64,000 bases of DNA from Paratinospora sagittata (GCA_035771175.1 CM069598.1:19568438-19632437), one strand, 5' to 3'; positions 45,944-56,520 are shown, counted from the stretch's first letter. The notes: generated from the sequence alone by a model not told the origin. Numbers and translations are program-made.

Positions 45944-46808
45944 TAGCTGTCACACCCCAATTCTTAAGAACAATCTCATACGATAGGCGGCGGACCAGAA
46001 TCGGGGTGTGAAGCAAAAACAGACATCAACATAGATCTTTTATTCATTCTCCTTTAATAACAGAGGGAAAATGCACAAATGTTACAATTACATGAGTACA
46101 AAGTACGCAGTGGAAACTACAACAACCCATAAATAACACACCTAAATCTATGTTGACATCCCACACCTTATGCGCTTCCTTCGCACATAGCTTCGGTGGC
46201 TCTTAGGTTCTGATAACATATTTGTACTTATGCACGTCTAAGATCCCGGGGAAAAATATCAACGGGTTAAGCTCAACAGCTCAGTGAGGTCAAACAGGAT
46301 AAATGAAGCTTACATGCATAGTAATAAGTACAGAACAACATTCATCAAACAATTATGCCACAACAATACAATCAAGCAATGATATGAATGGAAAACGTGG
46401 TCACACGGCATCACAAGCTAGGCACCATTCACTCGCAACCTGTGATCCAAGGCATCGATACGATATCCAGCAACTGAGAGATCTCATGAGTTCAAGTGCT
46501 AACCAGTGGCAGTGTCACTCTGCCGGGTCCAACATAAATACATAGCACCCAATAATATATCCATTAACAGTGTCACTCTGCCGGGGCCAGCGTAACGGCA
46601 TAACACCCAATAATATATTATATGTCATTTTGTAAAATCGTTTTCATGCATAAAATTAAACATGGTAACATTTATGATGCATGATGCTCTGCAATTCATC
46701 ATTAGACAAGTAAGAGATGCAAACCTGGCCTTCATTCCCCACCTTAACATGTGTAGTGGCGTCGCCTTGACGAATCTTCTGTTGAAACACCTATCTTTCG
46801 AAAGTGCT

Positions 46809-46811
<3 letters not shown>

Positions 46812-46872
<61 letters not shown>
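46812..46872. repeat. (GA)n microsatellite, first copy
   Basis: An almost pure GA run of about 60 bases. The CT-rich minus strand lies downstream of the LTR TATA box and so would be in the transcript leader. Confidence 0.93.
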
Positions 46873-46875
<3 letters not shown>

Positions 46876-47062
46876 CGAGGTGGAGTGAAAGGGGGGGGCA
46901 ACCCCTAAAGCATGGTAACATATATGATGCATGATGCTATGTAATTCATCATTAGACAAGTAAGAGACGTAAATCTAGCCTCCATTCCCCCACCTTAACA
47001 CGTGTAGTGGCGTCGCCTTGACGAATATTTTGTCGAAACACCTATCTTTCGAAAGTGCAAGA

Positions 47063-47063
<1 letters not shown>

Positions 47064-47124
<61 letters not shown>
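47064..47124. repeat. (GA)n microsatellite, second copy
   Basis: A GA run of about 60 bases with one AAAG interruption, in the second copy of the duplicated LTR segment. Confidence 0.93.
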
Positions 47125-47129
<5 letters not shown>

Positions 47130-47210
47130 TGCGCAAGTAGGAGAGAGAGAGAGCAAGAGGGAGAGAGACAGTGAGAGAGGGCAAGGTGGAGTGAAAGGGA
47201 GGAGGCAACT

Positions 47211-47221
47211 CCTATTTATAG
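47211..47221 (-). promoter_or_regulatory. LARD-like 5' LTR TATA box
   Basis: The minus strand reads CTATAAATAGG, a canonical TATA box. The 3' LTR keeps it unchanged (42091-42101). Confidence 0.7.
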
Positions 47222-47609
47222 GGGTGCCCCCAAGGGGCTGACCCCTCTTGGCCCCCCATGGGGACAGACTTTTCCTTGGGACCGTTCCACTATGGGGGTC
47301 TATATTTTCTCCGAGGGAAGCTTTTCTCACTTATTGAAATTATATTAGTAGATTTTTCAGTTGGTTAAGTTAGTTTGTACAATAGAAAAGTAGGGGTCTT
47401 ACACTAACACCATCTAAAAGGTTCCAATCTGCTCGTCACATCGGTTGGCATGCTCAACACAGATCCTTCAGATTGTTCTCAAAATTCGTGACGATGTTGA
47501 TGTCTTCTCCAGTACACCATGATGGTTCGTCTTCTCATCTCAAGTATCTTGAATCTTCATCGAGACTCGAGTTTAGGTGAATATGGCGGCTTAGGTTTAG
47601 AGAGGGCCC

Positions 47610-47620
47610 TTTATATATAG
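47610..47620 (+). promoter_or_regulatory. possible TATA box of the Transposase_28-like gene
   Basis: CCCTTTATATATAGGGG on the plus strand lies about 170 bp ahead of the first recognisable codons. It is a candidate only. Confidence 0.35.
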
Positions 47621-47779
47621 GGGTCCTAATCATTGTTTTGCATCTTCCGAACGCGACTATTCCCAACTCAATTTTTTCCCTTCTCGGCTTTCTCTTGCTC
47701 AATTCTTTTCCTGCTCTATTCATTTGGTCTATTTAGGTTGGTAGGGGTTCTTTCAGTCATTTCTTTTTTACAAAAATAT

Positions 47780-49980
47780 CTAGCCAACTTGGGATAGACT
47801 TCTTCAAACGAGTCTGATCCCGAGCATCCATTTTGCGATGATGAGGCAAAGGCTGTTGAACCTTTTCCCAGCCTTTCTGTGGGGGAGGAAGAGTCCTAGG
47901 GCGTCGAGATCCTCGACTTAAGTGATGTCACCTTGGACGGAGGTGCCGGCCAGGACCAAGCTCGAGGTTGGTTCGCGACCTGCCGAGCACGTCAAGTGGC
48001 CAGGTTGCGGATGTCTTTTCAGACTATAAGGCGACGTAGTCTAATGATGCCAAGGTCATACTTCGTATCGATTATTCAATTGACCTGATCCCTTCTTCCC
48101 TCACTTCTGCTTAGCTCACCTATTTACGAGCTCTGCTCGGTATCCCCGCAATTGTCAAGATGAGAGTTCCCTGTGGCAATGACAGGCTGAGCAGACCTAA
48201 AAAAGGGGAAGTCGTGTTTCATACTGACTTCTTCAAGTACGGGATGACCTTACCCCTTCTAACAGTAGTCTGCCTTCTTTTGGCCGATCTTAGGGTTGCT
48301 CCAACTTAGCTCAGCCCCAATGTGTTGCGAGTTTTTCTTGGTTGCATGATGTTATAGAAGGAAAAGGAATGGTTCGACTTTAGTTCCACGGATTTCAAGC
48401 TGAGCTACCAGCTTAAGCTTCACCCAAGTTGCTCGGGTTGGTATTATGCTAACTCGTGATCGATCAAAGACAAATGCCCTTCCCTAATCACTGAGAACCC
48501 TACTACTAACAAAGATTGGAAGGACACTTGGTTCATTTCTTCAAAAGACTGGGCTGAGGTGGTCGACATCGTGCACATTAGGTTTTAGTACCTAGGTACA
48601 GAGCTGGCTTGCCATCCTTTTTTTAATTCCTTCGTTGCCGCTTGTCCTACAACTCGGGCTAATCTTCATTTTTTGTCGTGCAGTTCATTGGGATAGCCCA
48701 ACCAAGACTTTTGGAGCTGACTTCTCTAAGGTCGAGGAGATTTATAAGATTTCATACCTAGATTGCTGATGTACCGAGATCTTGACTCCTGCTCGACTCT
48801 TCAACACGGGTCTTATTTAGAAAAAAGATCTCTTTCAAGGTATCCGACTCTGAGCTGACCTTTTTAGTTTGTAATAACTTGGTTCGTGACTCACTTTGCT
48901 CTGCTTGTTTGTGTTTTGCGGGGGGAAAAATACGAGCAAACATGTCATTAACCTTGATCACCTTCGAGCACTTGAGGGTGGTCGGACTATGGCCGAGGAG
49001 GCCAGGTCTTCCACCGACCAGGAGGAGAGGTATTGCTGAGTAGCCCTTGTTGTGGGGGAGCTCGTTTGCTCCTCCTTCTGTCATGTTTGTGTCACCGATG
49101 CCCCCTGTTACTAATGAAGGTTCGGCTTGCTGAAAGGGGAAGACCCGAGCTTCCGAGGTCCCACATTGACGCCCTAGAAAGAAGTTTCGGGACCTTAGCC
49201 CTCCAATCACCTAGGTCGATGGTCGCGACTTGGTTGTCCAGGGGTTCCACATTGGAGTCCCCCAGACTCAGATAAATTTTGATCACGATGTTCAACCTCG
49301 GTACAATGCTTCCCAAGCCTTCATCAAATCTTTCGACGTGAGTTGTTTCTTTGTTGATTTTTTCATTCCTTTTTTCTTTTGCTTAGTGCTTAAGCTTTTT
49401 TGGTTTGACATTTGCTTTCTTTGTTTTCTCTTCATTCTTTCCTTGCCATGCAAAAAGGCGGAGGACTTGCTCATCTTTGCTCAGGCAGAGAGCAAAAAAA
49501 TTAGAGAAGATATGTAGAAGAAGATCAAGGAGTTAGAGGGGCACCTCGACAAGACTGACTCTAAGCTTTTTTTAACCCTTTGGAAGCTCGAGTTGACGTT
49601 ATCCGAGAATGACATTCTGAAGGCGAATGTCAAATCGCTGGAAGTCGAGCTAAAGAACACTTCCCACCTAGTTGTGGAGGAGTTCAAAATGTTTTCCGAG
49701 TTCAATTTATTGTAACACGAAGAATACGAGCTGGGTCAAATCCACATGAAGATAGACTTTGGTAGTACTTTAAAGCTTAGGTCAACATGAACGTTTTTGA
49801 CAACTACATGGTCGAGCAGTGAGACTGAGGAGGGAAAAGGAAAGGTTATTGGTGAGGGCGAGGCCGAGCAGGCTGGTGCTGCCGACTTGGAGGAGGGTGA
49901 AGCTAGAGGTGCTCAGCAGGATGGAGAAGACGAGGTGGAGCAGAACATGGCCGGCGAAGGCGTGATCATCTTATATTAGG
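47780..49980 (+). pseudogene. degenerate Transposase_28-like (putative gypsy-type transposon) gene with coiled-coil end
   Basis: On the plus strand broken frames encode an acidic N-terminus (SSNESDPEHPFCDDEAK), then YLRALLGIPAIVKMRV, VVFHTDFFKYGMTLPLLTV, LADLRVAPT-stop-LSPNVLRVF and GWYYANS, then NKDWKDTWFISSKDWAEVV. This follows the pattern of the plant Transposase_28 domain, found in transposon-derived proteins. A GTGAG donor near 49338 and AAAAG acceptor near 49457 would remove a T-rich intron, after which a charged coiled-coil-like region follows (KIKELEGHLDKTDSKLF, LTLSENDILKANVKSLEVEL). At least eight stops disrupt it. The family name is from memory of the motif pattern. Confidence 0.6.
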
Positions 49981-50235
49981 CTCTCCTAGGAATTAGTTTT
50001 TTGTCATTTTGTATATATTTGATACAAATGTGCTCGGATGTCGAGTTTTAAACTTTATTTTAACTTTGAATGAAATTCTACTTCTTTTCGCTCGAGTTGT
50101 TCTTTTGTACTTAGGAAAAATCTTGTCTCTAATCAGATAAGCTCGACCATTTCTTCTGAGGTCGTGATCTCTTTAGCACTTAGAAAATATTTGGTGATTG
50201 TCCTTTGTTGTTGTGAGAGCTCACCTTGGCGAGCT
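49981..50235. other. 3' flank of the Transposase_28-like pseudogene
   Basis: No gene is seen. It is T-rich, UTR-like sequence up to the SIRE LTR scrap. Confidence 0.4.
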
Positions 50236-50760
50236 TTATGATAGTCACCCAAGAAGGGGGGGGTGGGGTGAATTGGGTGACTTGGCCAATTTGGTCAATT
50301 TTAAATTATCTTATGTTAATCTTGTGTGATCCTTGAATTGGTTGAGGCATTTAATCAAATAGATCATGTGCAGTGACAAAGTGTACAGAATAAATGCAAA
50401 AACACAAGATTTTTACGTGGTTTGAAAATCAAATTTCCTACGTCCACCCTTAGAGAAAACCTCTCTAAGATTCCACTATCTCGGATTCACTTACCGGGTG
50501 TGAATCAAACCGTTACACTTGTCTTTTTACAGGTTTAAGAAAAACTTATCCTTTTACGGGCTAAGGATGAACCATCTACTTCCTTTTGAGGGATAAGGAA
50601 AAACCTAATATCCTTTTACTGGGCTAAGGATGGCCCACTTGTTCCTTTTAACGAGCAAAGAAAAAATTGGTTTCCTTTTCACGGGCTAAGAAAGAACCAC
50701 TTGACCCTTTTCAAGAGAAATGGTGAAACTAAACCTAGATTTCAACCTAGGAATCCTAAG
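50236..50760 (-). mobile_element. SIRE-like LTR 3' end fragment (minus strand)
   Basis: The minus strand ends in CCCAATTCACCCCACCCCCC and CTTCTTGGGTGACTA, the usual SIRE LTR end, and upstream carries tandem CCGTAAAAGGA / CTTAGCCCG repeats (about 50530-50720) like those in the SIRE-inner LTR. The left part of the LTR is missing. Confidence 0.7.
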
Positions 50761-50789
50761 TGAATTAAATCATAAATGTTTGTTCCAAA

Positions 50790-52704
50790 TGTTGAACCAA
50801 TTATCCTCACGTCCCTTACAAGAGTATGTCCCTTATATGAAGATATTTTAATGATGACCAACCACATTCTGTTTAAAATAATATTGCATGCATAACACAT
50901 CAATCTTACATGAAGGTTTCGAAGAATCAATGATGCATGGTGAAAGTGCTATCAAGATCTATTTGAAGGCCATAATCGATTAAAGACATATTTTTATAAG
51001 ATTAAAGTGTGTTTAGGTTGTAGAACATCTATTATCATATGATTCAACAATATGCATGATTGCATGATTTAGTCGAGTTGATTTTCGATCATTTACATTG
51101 AATTTTCTATGTTTGATTTGATCTGAAAGTACCAAGACTTTAATCATGTTTATCGAGTTTTAAATAGAAAATCAAAATTATTTTTAAATGTCCATCAGGA
51201 CGCTAAAGTCTCAGCAGTGCCCTCTTGGACTTGGTAAGTCAGGATGCTGATGAAACATTAGGACCCTGATAGAGTTCAAAGTTGAAACATTCAAATCCAT
51301 TAGGACGCTTACTTTATCAATAGCGCCCTCACTAAGTCAACTAATGAACTTGTCAAGACGCTGATTCAATATCAGCTCGCTGGCCTTTTTTGAGTTTTTA
51401 ATAATTTAAATCTTTAAGGACGCTGACAGTTATAAGTTGGAAAACTTTCAAGACACTACTTGAATAGGAGTGCCCTTACTTAAGAACCAACTTAGTAACT
51501 CTTAGGACATTGATCGTTCTTTAGCATACTTATCGTTTTACGGATTTAAACACTTTAAAAACATCAGGATGCTCATAACCTTAGCAGTGCCCTTATGCTT
51601 TACTTGTTTTAAACGTGTCAGGACGCTAACTTTTGATAAGCGCCCTTACAACTTTTTTCATCTTTAATCGCTAAGTAAGTCAGGACGCTTACATTCTTGT
51701 AGCGCCTTCACTTCTCAGTTCAGCATGATGCTTATGGTCCATGAGTGCCCTCAAGGAACAAAACGACAAAGTTGACATTATGCATCAGGATACTGATTGA
51801 CCAATCAAGACATTAATCCAATACTGTCACAAAGATGACACCTGCACTTTTCAGAAATGAGCAAAACTTTTTTAGAACTTTTGAATCTTTTCAGAATGTT
51901 CAAATACTTTCTCAGAACATTCCATTCTCAGGAATGATCAAAAGATTCAGGTGCTGTCACAATAGTTGCACAGACTAAATCAAGTCATTTTCTGGAAAGA
52001 ATTTGCTCATTGTTTTTGAAATAACTTTGTGCGCCAAAATTACTTAACTTTAAGATCATTTCACCACTATTGTTTTTATATATATGCTGCCTTGGAGCAG
52101 ATAAAATAAATCTATCAAATACGAAAATTGAAATTTTGTTTCAAAATGTTTAACAGTTTTCACTTGTGCAAAACCTTTTGGAAGTTAGTCTTCTAGTCAT
52201 TGCTTTAAACTCTTGATCTTTTTGAAATACATTAAGTCTTCTGGATTAGTTGATCTTCATCTACATCTTTTCAAAAATCCATTGAAGAAGAAAAACTTTT
52301 TGAACTAGTTTTCAGCTGCACTTCATTATACTTATCTTGTTGAATCTGTGGTAACAGAAGGTTTAATCCAAAGCTTTGTCAGTATCACTTTGATTTTAAG
52401 TAAAGAGAATCATATCTCATCTTGTACCTTGGTTTTTGTGACTGGACAGTTACTGGTTTAGAGCAAGTGTTGCTCGAGTTGTAACGGTTGTTCTCACACC
52501 TGGAAGTTGAGAAAAGGTTATTCTCAAGCCTGTAAGTTGAGAAGGAGAGGCCGAACCACTCTAAATCTTGTGTGTCTTACTATTATCGTGCTTGATTTAC
52601 CATACTTGTTTAATCTGCTTTCATTCTTTAAACAATTTTAAATAAAGGTTAAAATCTACTAAGTGTCCAATTCACCTCCCCTCTCAGACACATTTGGGCC
52701 AACG
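50790..52704 (+). repeat. SIRE-3 5' LTR
   Basis: It starts TGTTGAACCAATTATCC and ends GGGCCAACG (CA changed to CG). It is the same family as SIRE-1, with GGACGCT-type repeats at about 51196-51800 and signature GGCCGAACCACTCTAAATC at about 52548. Confidence 0.88.
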
Positions 52705-52706
52705 GT

Positions 52707-52718
52707 TGGTATCAGAGC
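52707..52718 (+). promoter_or_regulatory. SIRE-3 primer binding site
   Basis: A perfect TGGTATCAGAGC lies two bases after the LTR end. Confidence 0.9.
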
Positions 52719-52757
52719 AGGTTAACCATCAAAGTATCTAACAATCTTCGATTAAGT

Positions 52758-53449
52758 ATGGCAGGACAAAATGCAAGAAATGCTTATCTTTTAGGTGAAA
52801 GAAACTCCACTAACTGACCACCATTGTTCAAGTGAGATAGCTATTCACATTGAAAAACCAAGATTAGATTCTACCTTAAAGCCCAAGACTTAGAAATGTG
52901 GGATGTTGTGACAAATGGATGTCAGACATTTACAAAGACCGTAGATGGTATTAATGTCCCTAAGGAGTTAGATGAATGGAGTTTGAAAGAAAAGAAGAGG
53001 GAGTTGTTGAATAATCAAGCTGTAAACATTTTGTTTTGCAGTTTATCAGTTGAAGAGGTCAATAGGGCTAGTGCTTGTGAAACAACTAAGAAAATTTGGG
53101 ATAAATTAGAGGTCACCCATGAAGGAACTTTGCAAGTTAAAAAGGCAAAACTCCAAATGCTAGTTGAAAAATATGAAACCTATAGAATGGTGGAAACTGA
53201 TTATATAGTTGAGGCTATTGCTCGATTTACAATAAACATCAATGAGATGAAGAACCTAAGAAGGAACTATGACCAAGAAGAAATTGTTAGAAAGTTTCTA
53301 AGGGATCTACCTAGAGCTTGGGAACCCAAGGCCACGGCTATTGAAGAAGCCAAAAATATGGCTAAATATACTTTTAATGAACTATGTGGTTCATGAAATG
53401 AAGATAAAAGATAAGATGTGCCCGATCAAGGTTGAGGAAAAAGAAAAGA
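52758..53449 (+). pseudogene. SIRE-3 gag (UBN2/Retrotran_gag_2 type)
   Basis: It starts at ATG 52758 (MAGQNARNAYLLGERNSTN). Three early in-frame TGA stops each sit where copia gag has Trp. From 52896 an open frame of 166 codons encodes EMWDVVTNG at its start, then AVNILFCSLSVEEVNRASAC, IWDKLEVTHEGT, KFLRDLPRAWEPKATAIEEA and FNELCGS. Gag forms the particle. The frame breaks at 53396 and the element is cut at 53450. Confidence 0.85.
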
Positions 53450-54618
53450 TGTTCCACCCCGAAAACTCTCTCATTTTAAAATCCCTTTAATTGGGGATTT
53501 GATGGTAAATAGTAACAAGAGAAATTTTCAGGTTACAACTATTGTACTTCCAAAATAAACCTTATTTTATTATATGGCTTATTTTCAATAGTACACAAAT
53601 GTCATCTTCTTACATATGAATAAGTTTTACATGTTTTAACTAAAACTAACACACACTAGTGGCGAATACATTTCCACCTTTATACATATAAGGTCGGCTT
53701 ATGTGAGTATATCCACAAATATACATTCTTTGTTGCTTACGTCCCACCTTTCTTTCATCCATTCCTCATCCTTTTTTTCTTCTCTCTTGATACTAATTTC
53801 CGGGAGATAAAATTTAAGGGTGAGCTTTATGCCTAGTGGGTCCCCTAGCGGGTTTTCACACTTCAGGCAAATCATCAAAATAAATATTCAAAATAGGAAT
53901 ATACACAATATAACAACAACAATTGCACACATATGCATATGTTTATGAAATCTGAAATAATAATCTGCATTTAGCAATCCTGCAAGGGTTAGCTTCCAAC
54001 CCAAATAAGTTGCGTCTAGCATTCCGCAAGGGCCAACTTCCAACCCAAATCAAATAAGCTACATTTAGCAATCCAACAAGGGTCAGCTTCCAACCCCAAA
54101 TAAGTTGCGTCTAGCATTCCGCAAGGGACAACTTCCAACCCAAATAACATTTCACTAGTGAAAGTAAACCCGTCTGCATAATCACAGTATGAATATAAAC
54201 TTTTAATGAAAAGACTAGAATGTGCAAACTATAAGTTCCTCCCTACCTTGAAATGCGTAGTAAAACAATAATTCCTTGAGCTTTTCTCGAAAATATCAAA
54301 AATCTTAAAAGAGAAGAGTTTTGAAAAGTTTGAATGAAATTTGAACATAATCACCTTATTTATAGGATGAGATTTTTTAGCACTTTCCCAAATGCCCTTT
54401 GACTTTTTATTTATTTATCGTCTCGTCATTTGCTTGAGAGCGTTCTCGAGAATATTCTTTTCAAGAAATACCAATTATATCCTTTCTCGAGATGTATCTC
54501 GAGAAAATTCTTTTTAAAGAATACCAACTATTTCCTTTTTCATTTTTTATCCATAGACTTTTCTCGTAATGTCAATCCTGTCCCTTTTTTTGTCATTTTC
54601 TGGATTGAAAATGTTACA
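53450..54618 (-). repeat. Gypsy-4 3' LTR
   Basis: On the minus strand it begins TGTAACATTTTCAATCC and ends TTTCGGGGTGGAACA (1,169 bp). Repeats of GCGTCTAGCATTCCGCAAGG, alternating with AGCAATCC..CAAGGGT, are seen at 53975-54145 on the plus strand. Flanking TTTAAGGAGGGAAGG supports the boundary. Confidence 0.85.
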
Positions 54619-54635
54619 ACCTTCCCTCCTTAAAG
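54619..54635 (-). other. Gypsy-4 polypurine tract
   Basis: The minus strand reads CTTTAAGGAGGGAAGGT, just before the 3' LTR and after GGACGAAATT. Confidence 0.85.
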
Positions 54636-54786
54636 AATTTCGTCCTTCAAATTTGTTTAATAGCAATTATAGTCGTCTGCAAAATTTTGAATATAATATT
54701 CACGAAAATATCTTACCCACAGATGGTTCACCGTCTAAATCTTGTTGCAGAAGTAACAAGGGATTATCTCCCACAACTTCTTCTGC

Positions 54787-55323
54787 TTAGACTAGTGGTG
54801 GCTTCCATGGTCGCAATATTTCATATATTCCACTTTCTGCAAATAAACATTCCAATTCTGGACGGTAAGTATAGGGTTGATTAACTGATGGACTTGAATC
54901 TTGCAGCAATGGCTGAGTAAAATCACCACGTAATGAAGAAGGTAAGGATGGTGTTGGTGAAAGTGGGGGAGTGGTGTCAGAATAGGCATCAAGAGGCTGG
55001 CTAAAGGTGAAGCGTTCGATTGGTAAGATTATCCTACCTCTCGACTTTCTTCTTGGTTGTTGCAATGTTGGTTGCACATCAATGGTCCCTTCATTTGGTG
55101 TTGGGTTTTGAGGTGGCGTTGCAAACATTTCAGACAAAGGCAATCCAGGAGATTGTGGCCTAAGAAAAGGGAAAGTAGAGTATAATTCCGACCTTTCAGT
55201 TTTGTAATAATATGGGTAATAAGGTTATGGTGGAAGTTATGGGGTTTTATTGTTATGTTGCCCTTCTTGATTTAGAAAAGAAGGGAATTGGTACATTCCA
55301 TTCCAATCGTATTGGTAAGGCAT
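54787..55323 (-). pseudogene. extra Pro/Tyr/Gln-rich ORF between chromodomain and 3' LTR of Gypsy-4
   Basis: From ATG 55323 the minus strand encodes 178 codons in one frame, interrupted only by two TAA codons (55237-55239 and 55225-55227), both explainable as CAA-to-TAA changes. The start reads MPYQYDWNGMYQFPSFLNQE, then PYYPYYYKTERSELYSTF, FLRPQSPGLPLSEMFATPPQ, RRKSRGRIILPIERFTFS and a Pro/Ser-rich end with YRPELECLFAESGIYEILRP. Gypsy-1 has no room for such an ORF (about 100 bp between chromodomain and LTR). No domain is recognised. It could be an accessory ORF or a captured host fragment. Confidence 0.6.
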
Positions 55324-55514
55324 GTTCTCATTCGGGTCAATTTAAAAATGCAAAAGAAAACATATGACTATCCAAATATTTCTATTACAATAAAAATATG
55401 TACATTTTCACACATCAAAATGAAACATAATTATAAGCATGAGAATTACAGAGTTTCATTTTTCAGTGTTACTAATAAACAATGATGGATATCTATGTTT
55501 TATTTCATTTTCCA

Positions 55515-55985
55515 GTTATCACGTGGCCTTTTCTATACCATGATGCTTCCACAATACGTTAACAAGCGAAATAGCTTCTTTGCTAAGTTTTGTATCCAAA
55601 AATTGTATTGGTCTTTCTTGGTACTTACTCACCTTCTCCATCTAGACATATGTCTATGAGACAACTTGAGAAGGGTTAGGTATGGAGACGTGGAACACAT
55701 CATGTAGTCTTGCCATTGGAAAATTTAATTAATACGCGACTGCTCCAATCTTTTGTTTAATTTCAAAGGGCCTATAAATCTTGGAGATAATTTCCCTTTT
55801 GTTCCAAATCGATGGACTCCTTTGATGGGTTGTACCTTTATGAATACCATATCTTCGCCTTGAAACTCCAGAGGGTGTCTGTGTCAGTCCACATAGCTCT
55901 TATGCCGACTTTGAGTTATACATAGTTTTTCGTTGATTAATTGAATCTTTTCACTTGTTTGCTTAATTATCTCAAACCTTGGTCT
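55515..55985 (-). pseudogene. Gypsy-4 integrase C-terminal part and chromodomain
   Basis: The minus strand encodes RPRFEIIKQTSEKIQLINEK, TQSRHKSYVD, then [36 protein letters not shown] and SLVNVLWKHHGIEKAT. These match the linker, GPY/F and chromodomain parts of Gypsy-1 integrase. Several stops are present. The D,D,E core is absent. Confidence 0.85.
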
Positions 55986-56236
55986 TATTCTATTTTATCA
56001 GTCATCTACATTCATAAGATTATATCAAAGTCTTCAATGTTCAAAACTAAAGGGCTCACAAACAAAGGTTCATCACTCATTCTAAGTTCACATTTGAAGC
56101 ATAACTGTGTGATTTTTACCCTTGCCCCCACTGGTGTGGTTACCATCATTTTAGGATTCAAAGGTTCGACCTATAATCCTAACTGTTATACTATGGAATG
56201 AGTAATGATTGAATGGGTGGATCCCTGTGAAACAAT
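55986..56236 (-). pseudogene. Gypsy-4 protease remnant
   Basis: Weak retropepsin-like sequence on the minus strand ends in EDFDIIL, where the family has the conserved ILGMDWL block. It is then fused to the integrase C-terminal part. The active-site triplet could not be seen. Confidence 0.5.
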
Positions 56237-56238
56237 AC

Positions 56239-56520
56239 TCAAACTTTGGAGTTAAATAAAGGAAATTTTACTTGAACCACAGTAGTGTCAATTTGCTCAT
56301 GTGCTGGGGTAGCAAATGTTTTGCCATGATTTTGCTGCCTTGGCACATTATACTGATTTGTCTGAACTGTTGTTCGAGGTTGACGAAATGTTTTTGCAAT
56401 GTGACCCGCTCGTCCACATTGATAACATGCTCTCATCTCCTACTGTTGTCCAAGGTTTGGTTTTGCACCCCGGTTTCCTTTAGGAATTCCTTTTCCTGGA
56501 TTTAATCCCCGTCCTTCATT
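56239..56520 (-). pseudogene. Gypsy-4 nucleocapsid zinc knuckle
   Basis: CYQCGRAGHIAKTFRQPR is a CCHC knuckle with the last Cys changed (TF in place of NC). The Gln/Asn-rich flank (TNQYNVPRQQNHGKTFATP) is typical of chromovirus gag. Confidence 0.8.

Larger units (their letters stand above)
42274..45947 (-). other. LARD-like element interior, no recognisable genes
   Basis: AT-rich, with stops in all frames. An internal duplication of about 120-130 bp is seen near 42780-42960 (GCATTCGTTGCATCCCATAC, then TCATTTGTTGTGTCCCATAC). A (TA)n run lies at 45234-45289, and quasi-repeats of CGACGCACATATCGAGG type lie at about 45320-45445 and 45706-45915. No domain could be assigned. Confidence 0.7.
41166..47403 (-). 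mobile_element. LARD-like Ty3 element with non-coding interior (minus strand)
   Basis: On the minus strand, LTRs begin TGTAAGACCCC and end GGGGTGTGACA, with a tRNA primer site next to the 5' LTR (45932-45943) and a purine tract next to the 3' LTR (about 42275-42300). A 5-bp TSD flanks it. The 3.7-kb interior has no ORF with recognisable gag-pol. This fits a large retrotransposon derivative, a non-autonomous element moved by proteins from another copy, or an element whose genes decayed beyond recognition. Confidence 0.88.
45948..47403 (-). repeat. LARD-like element 5' LTR
   Basis: It is 1,456 bp. About 270 bp with a GA repeat occurs twice (around 46640-46905 and 46906-47205) but once in the 3' LTR. 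The rest aligns closely. It ends (plus-strand right edge) at GGGGTCTTACA followed by TSD CTAAC. Confidence 0.88.
50790..53449 (+). mobile_element. SIRE-3: Ty1/copia element, 5' half
   Basis: The LTR (50790-52704), primer site and gag are in order. The gag is cut off at 53449 by the LTR of Gypsy-4. No pol or 3' LTR is present in the window. Confidence 0.88.

Noticed and set aside
46625..47330. ORFs with Ser-Leu or Glu-Arg runs
   Set aside because: They are translations of the GA/CT microsatellites in the LARD-like LTR.
3887..52718. TGGTATCAGAGC sites as possible tRNA genes
   Set aside because: Each is a 12-base primer site next to an LTR end; no tRNA cloverleaf surrounds them, and I recognised no tRNA, rRNA or CRISPR array in the window.
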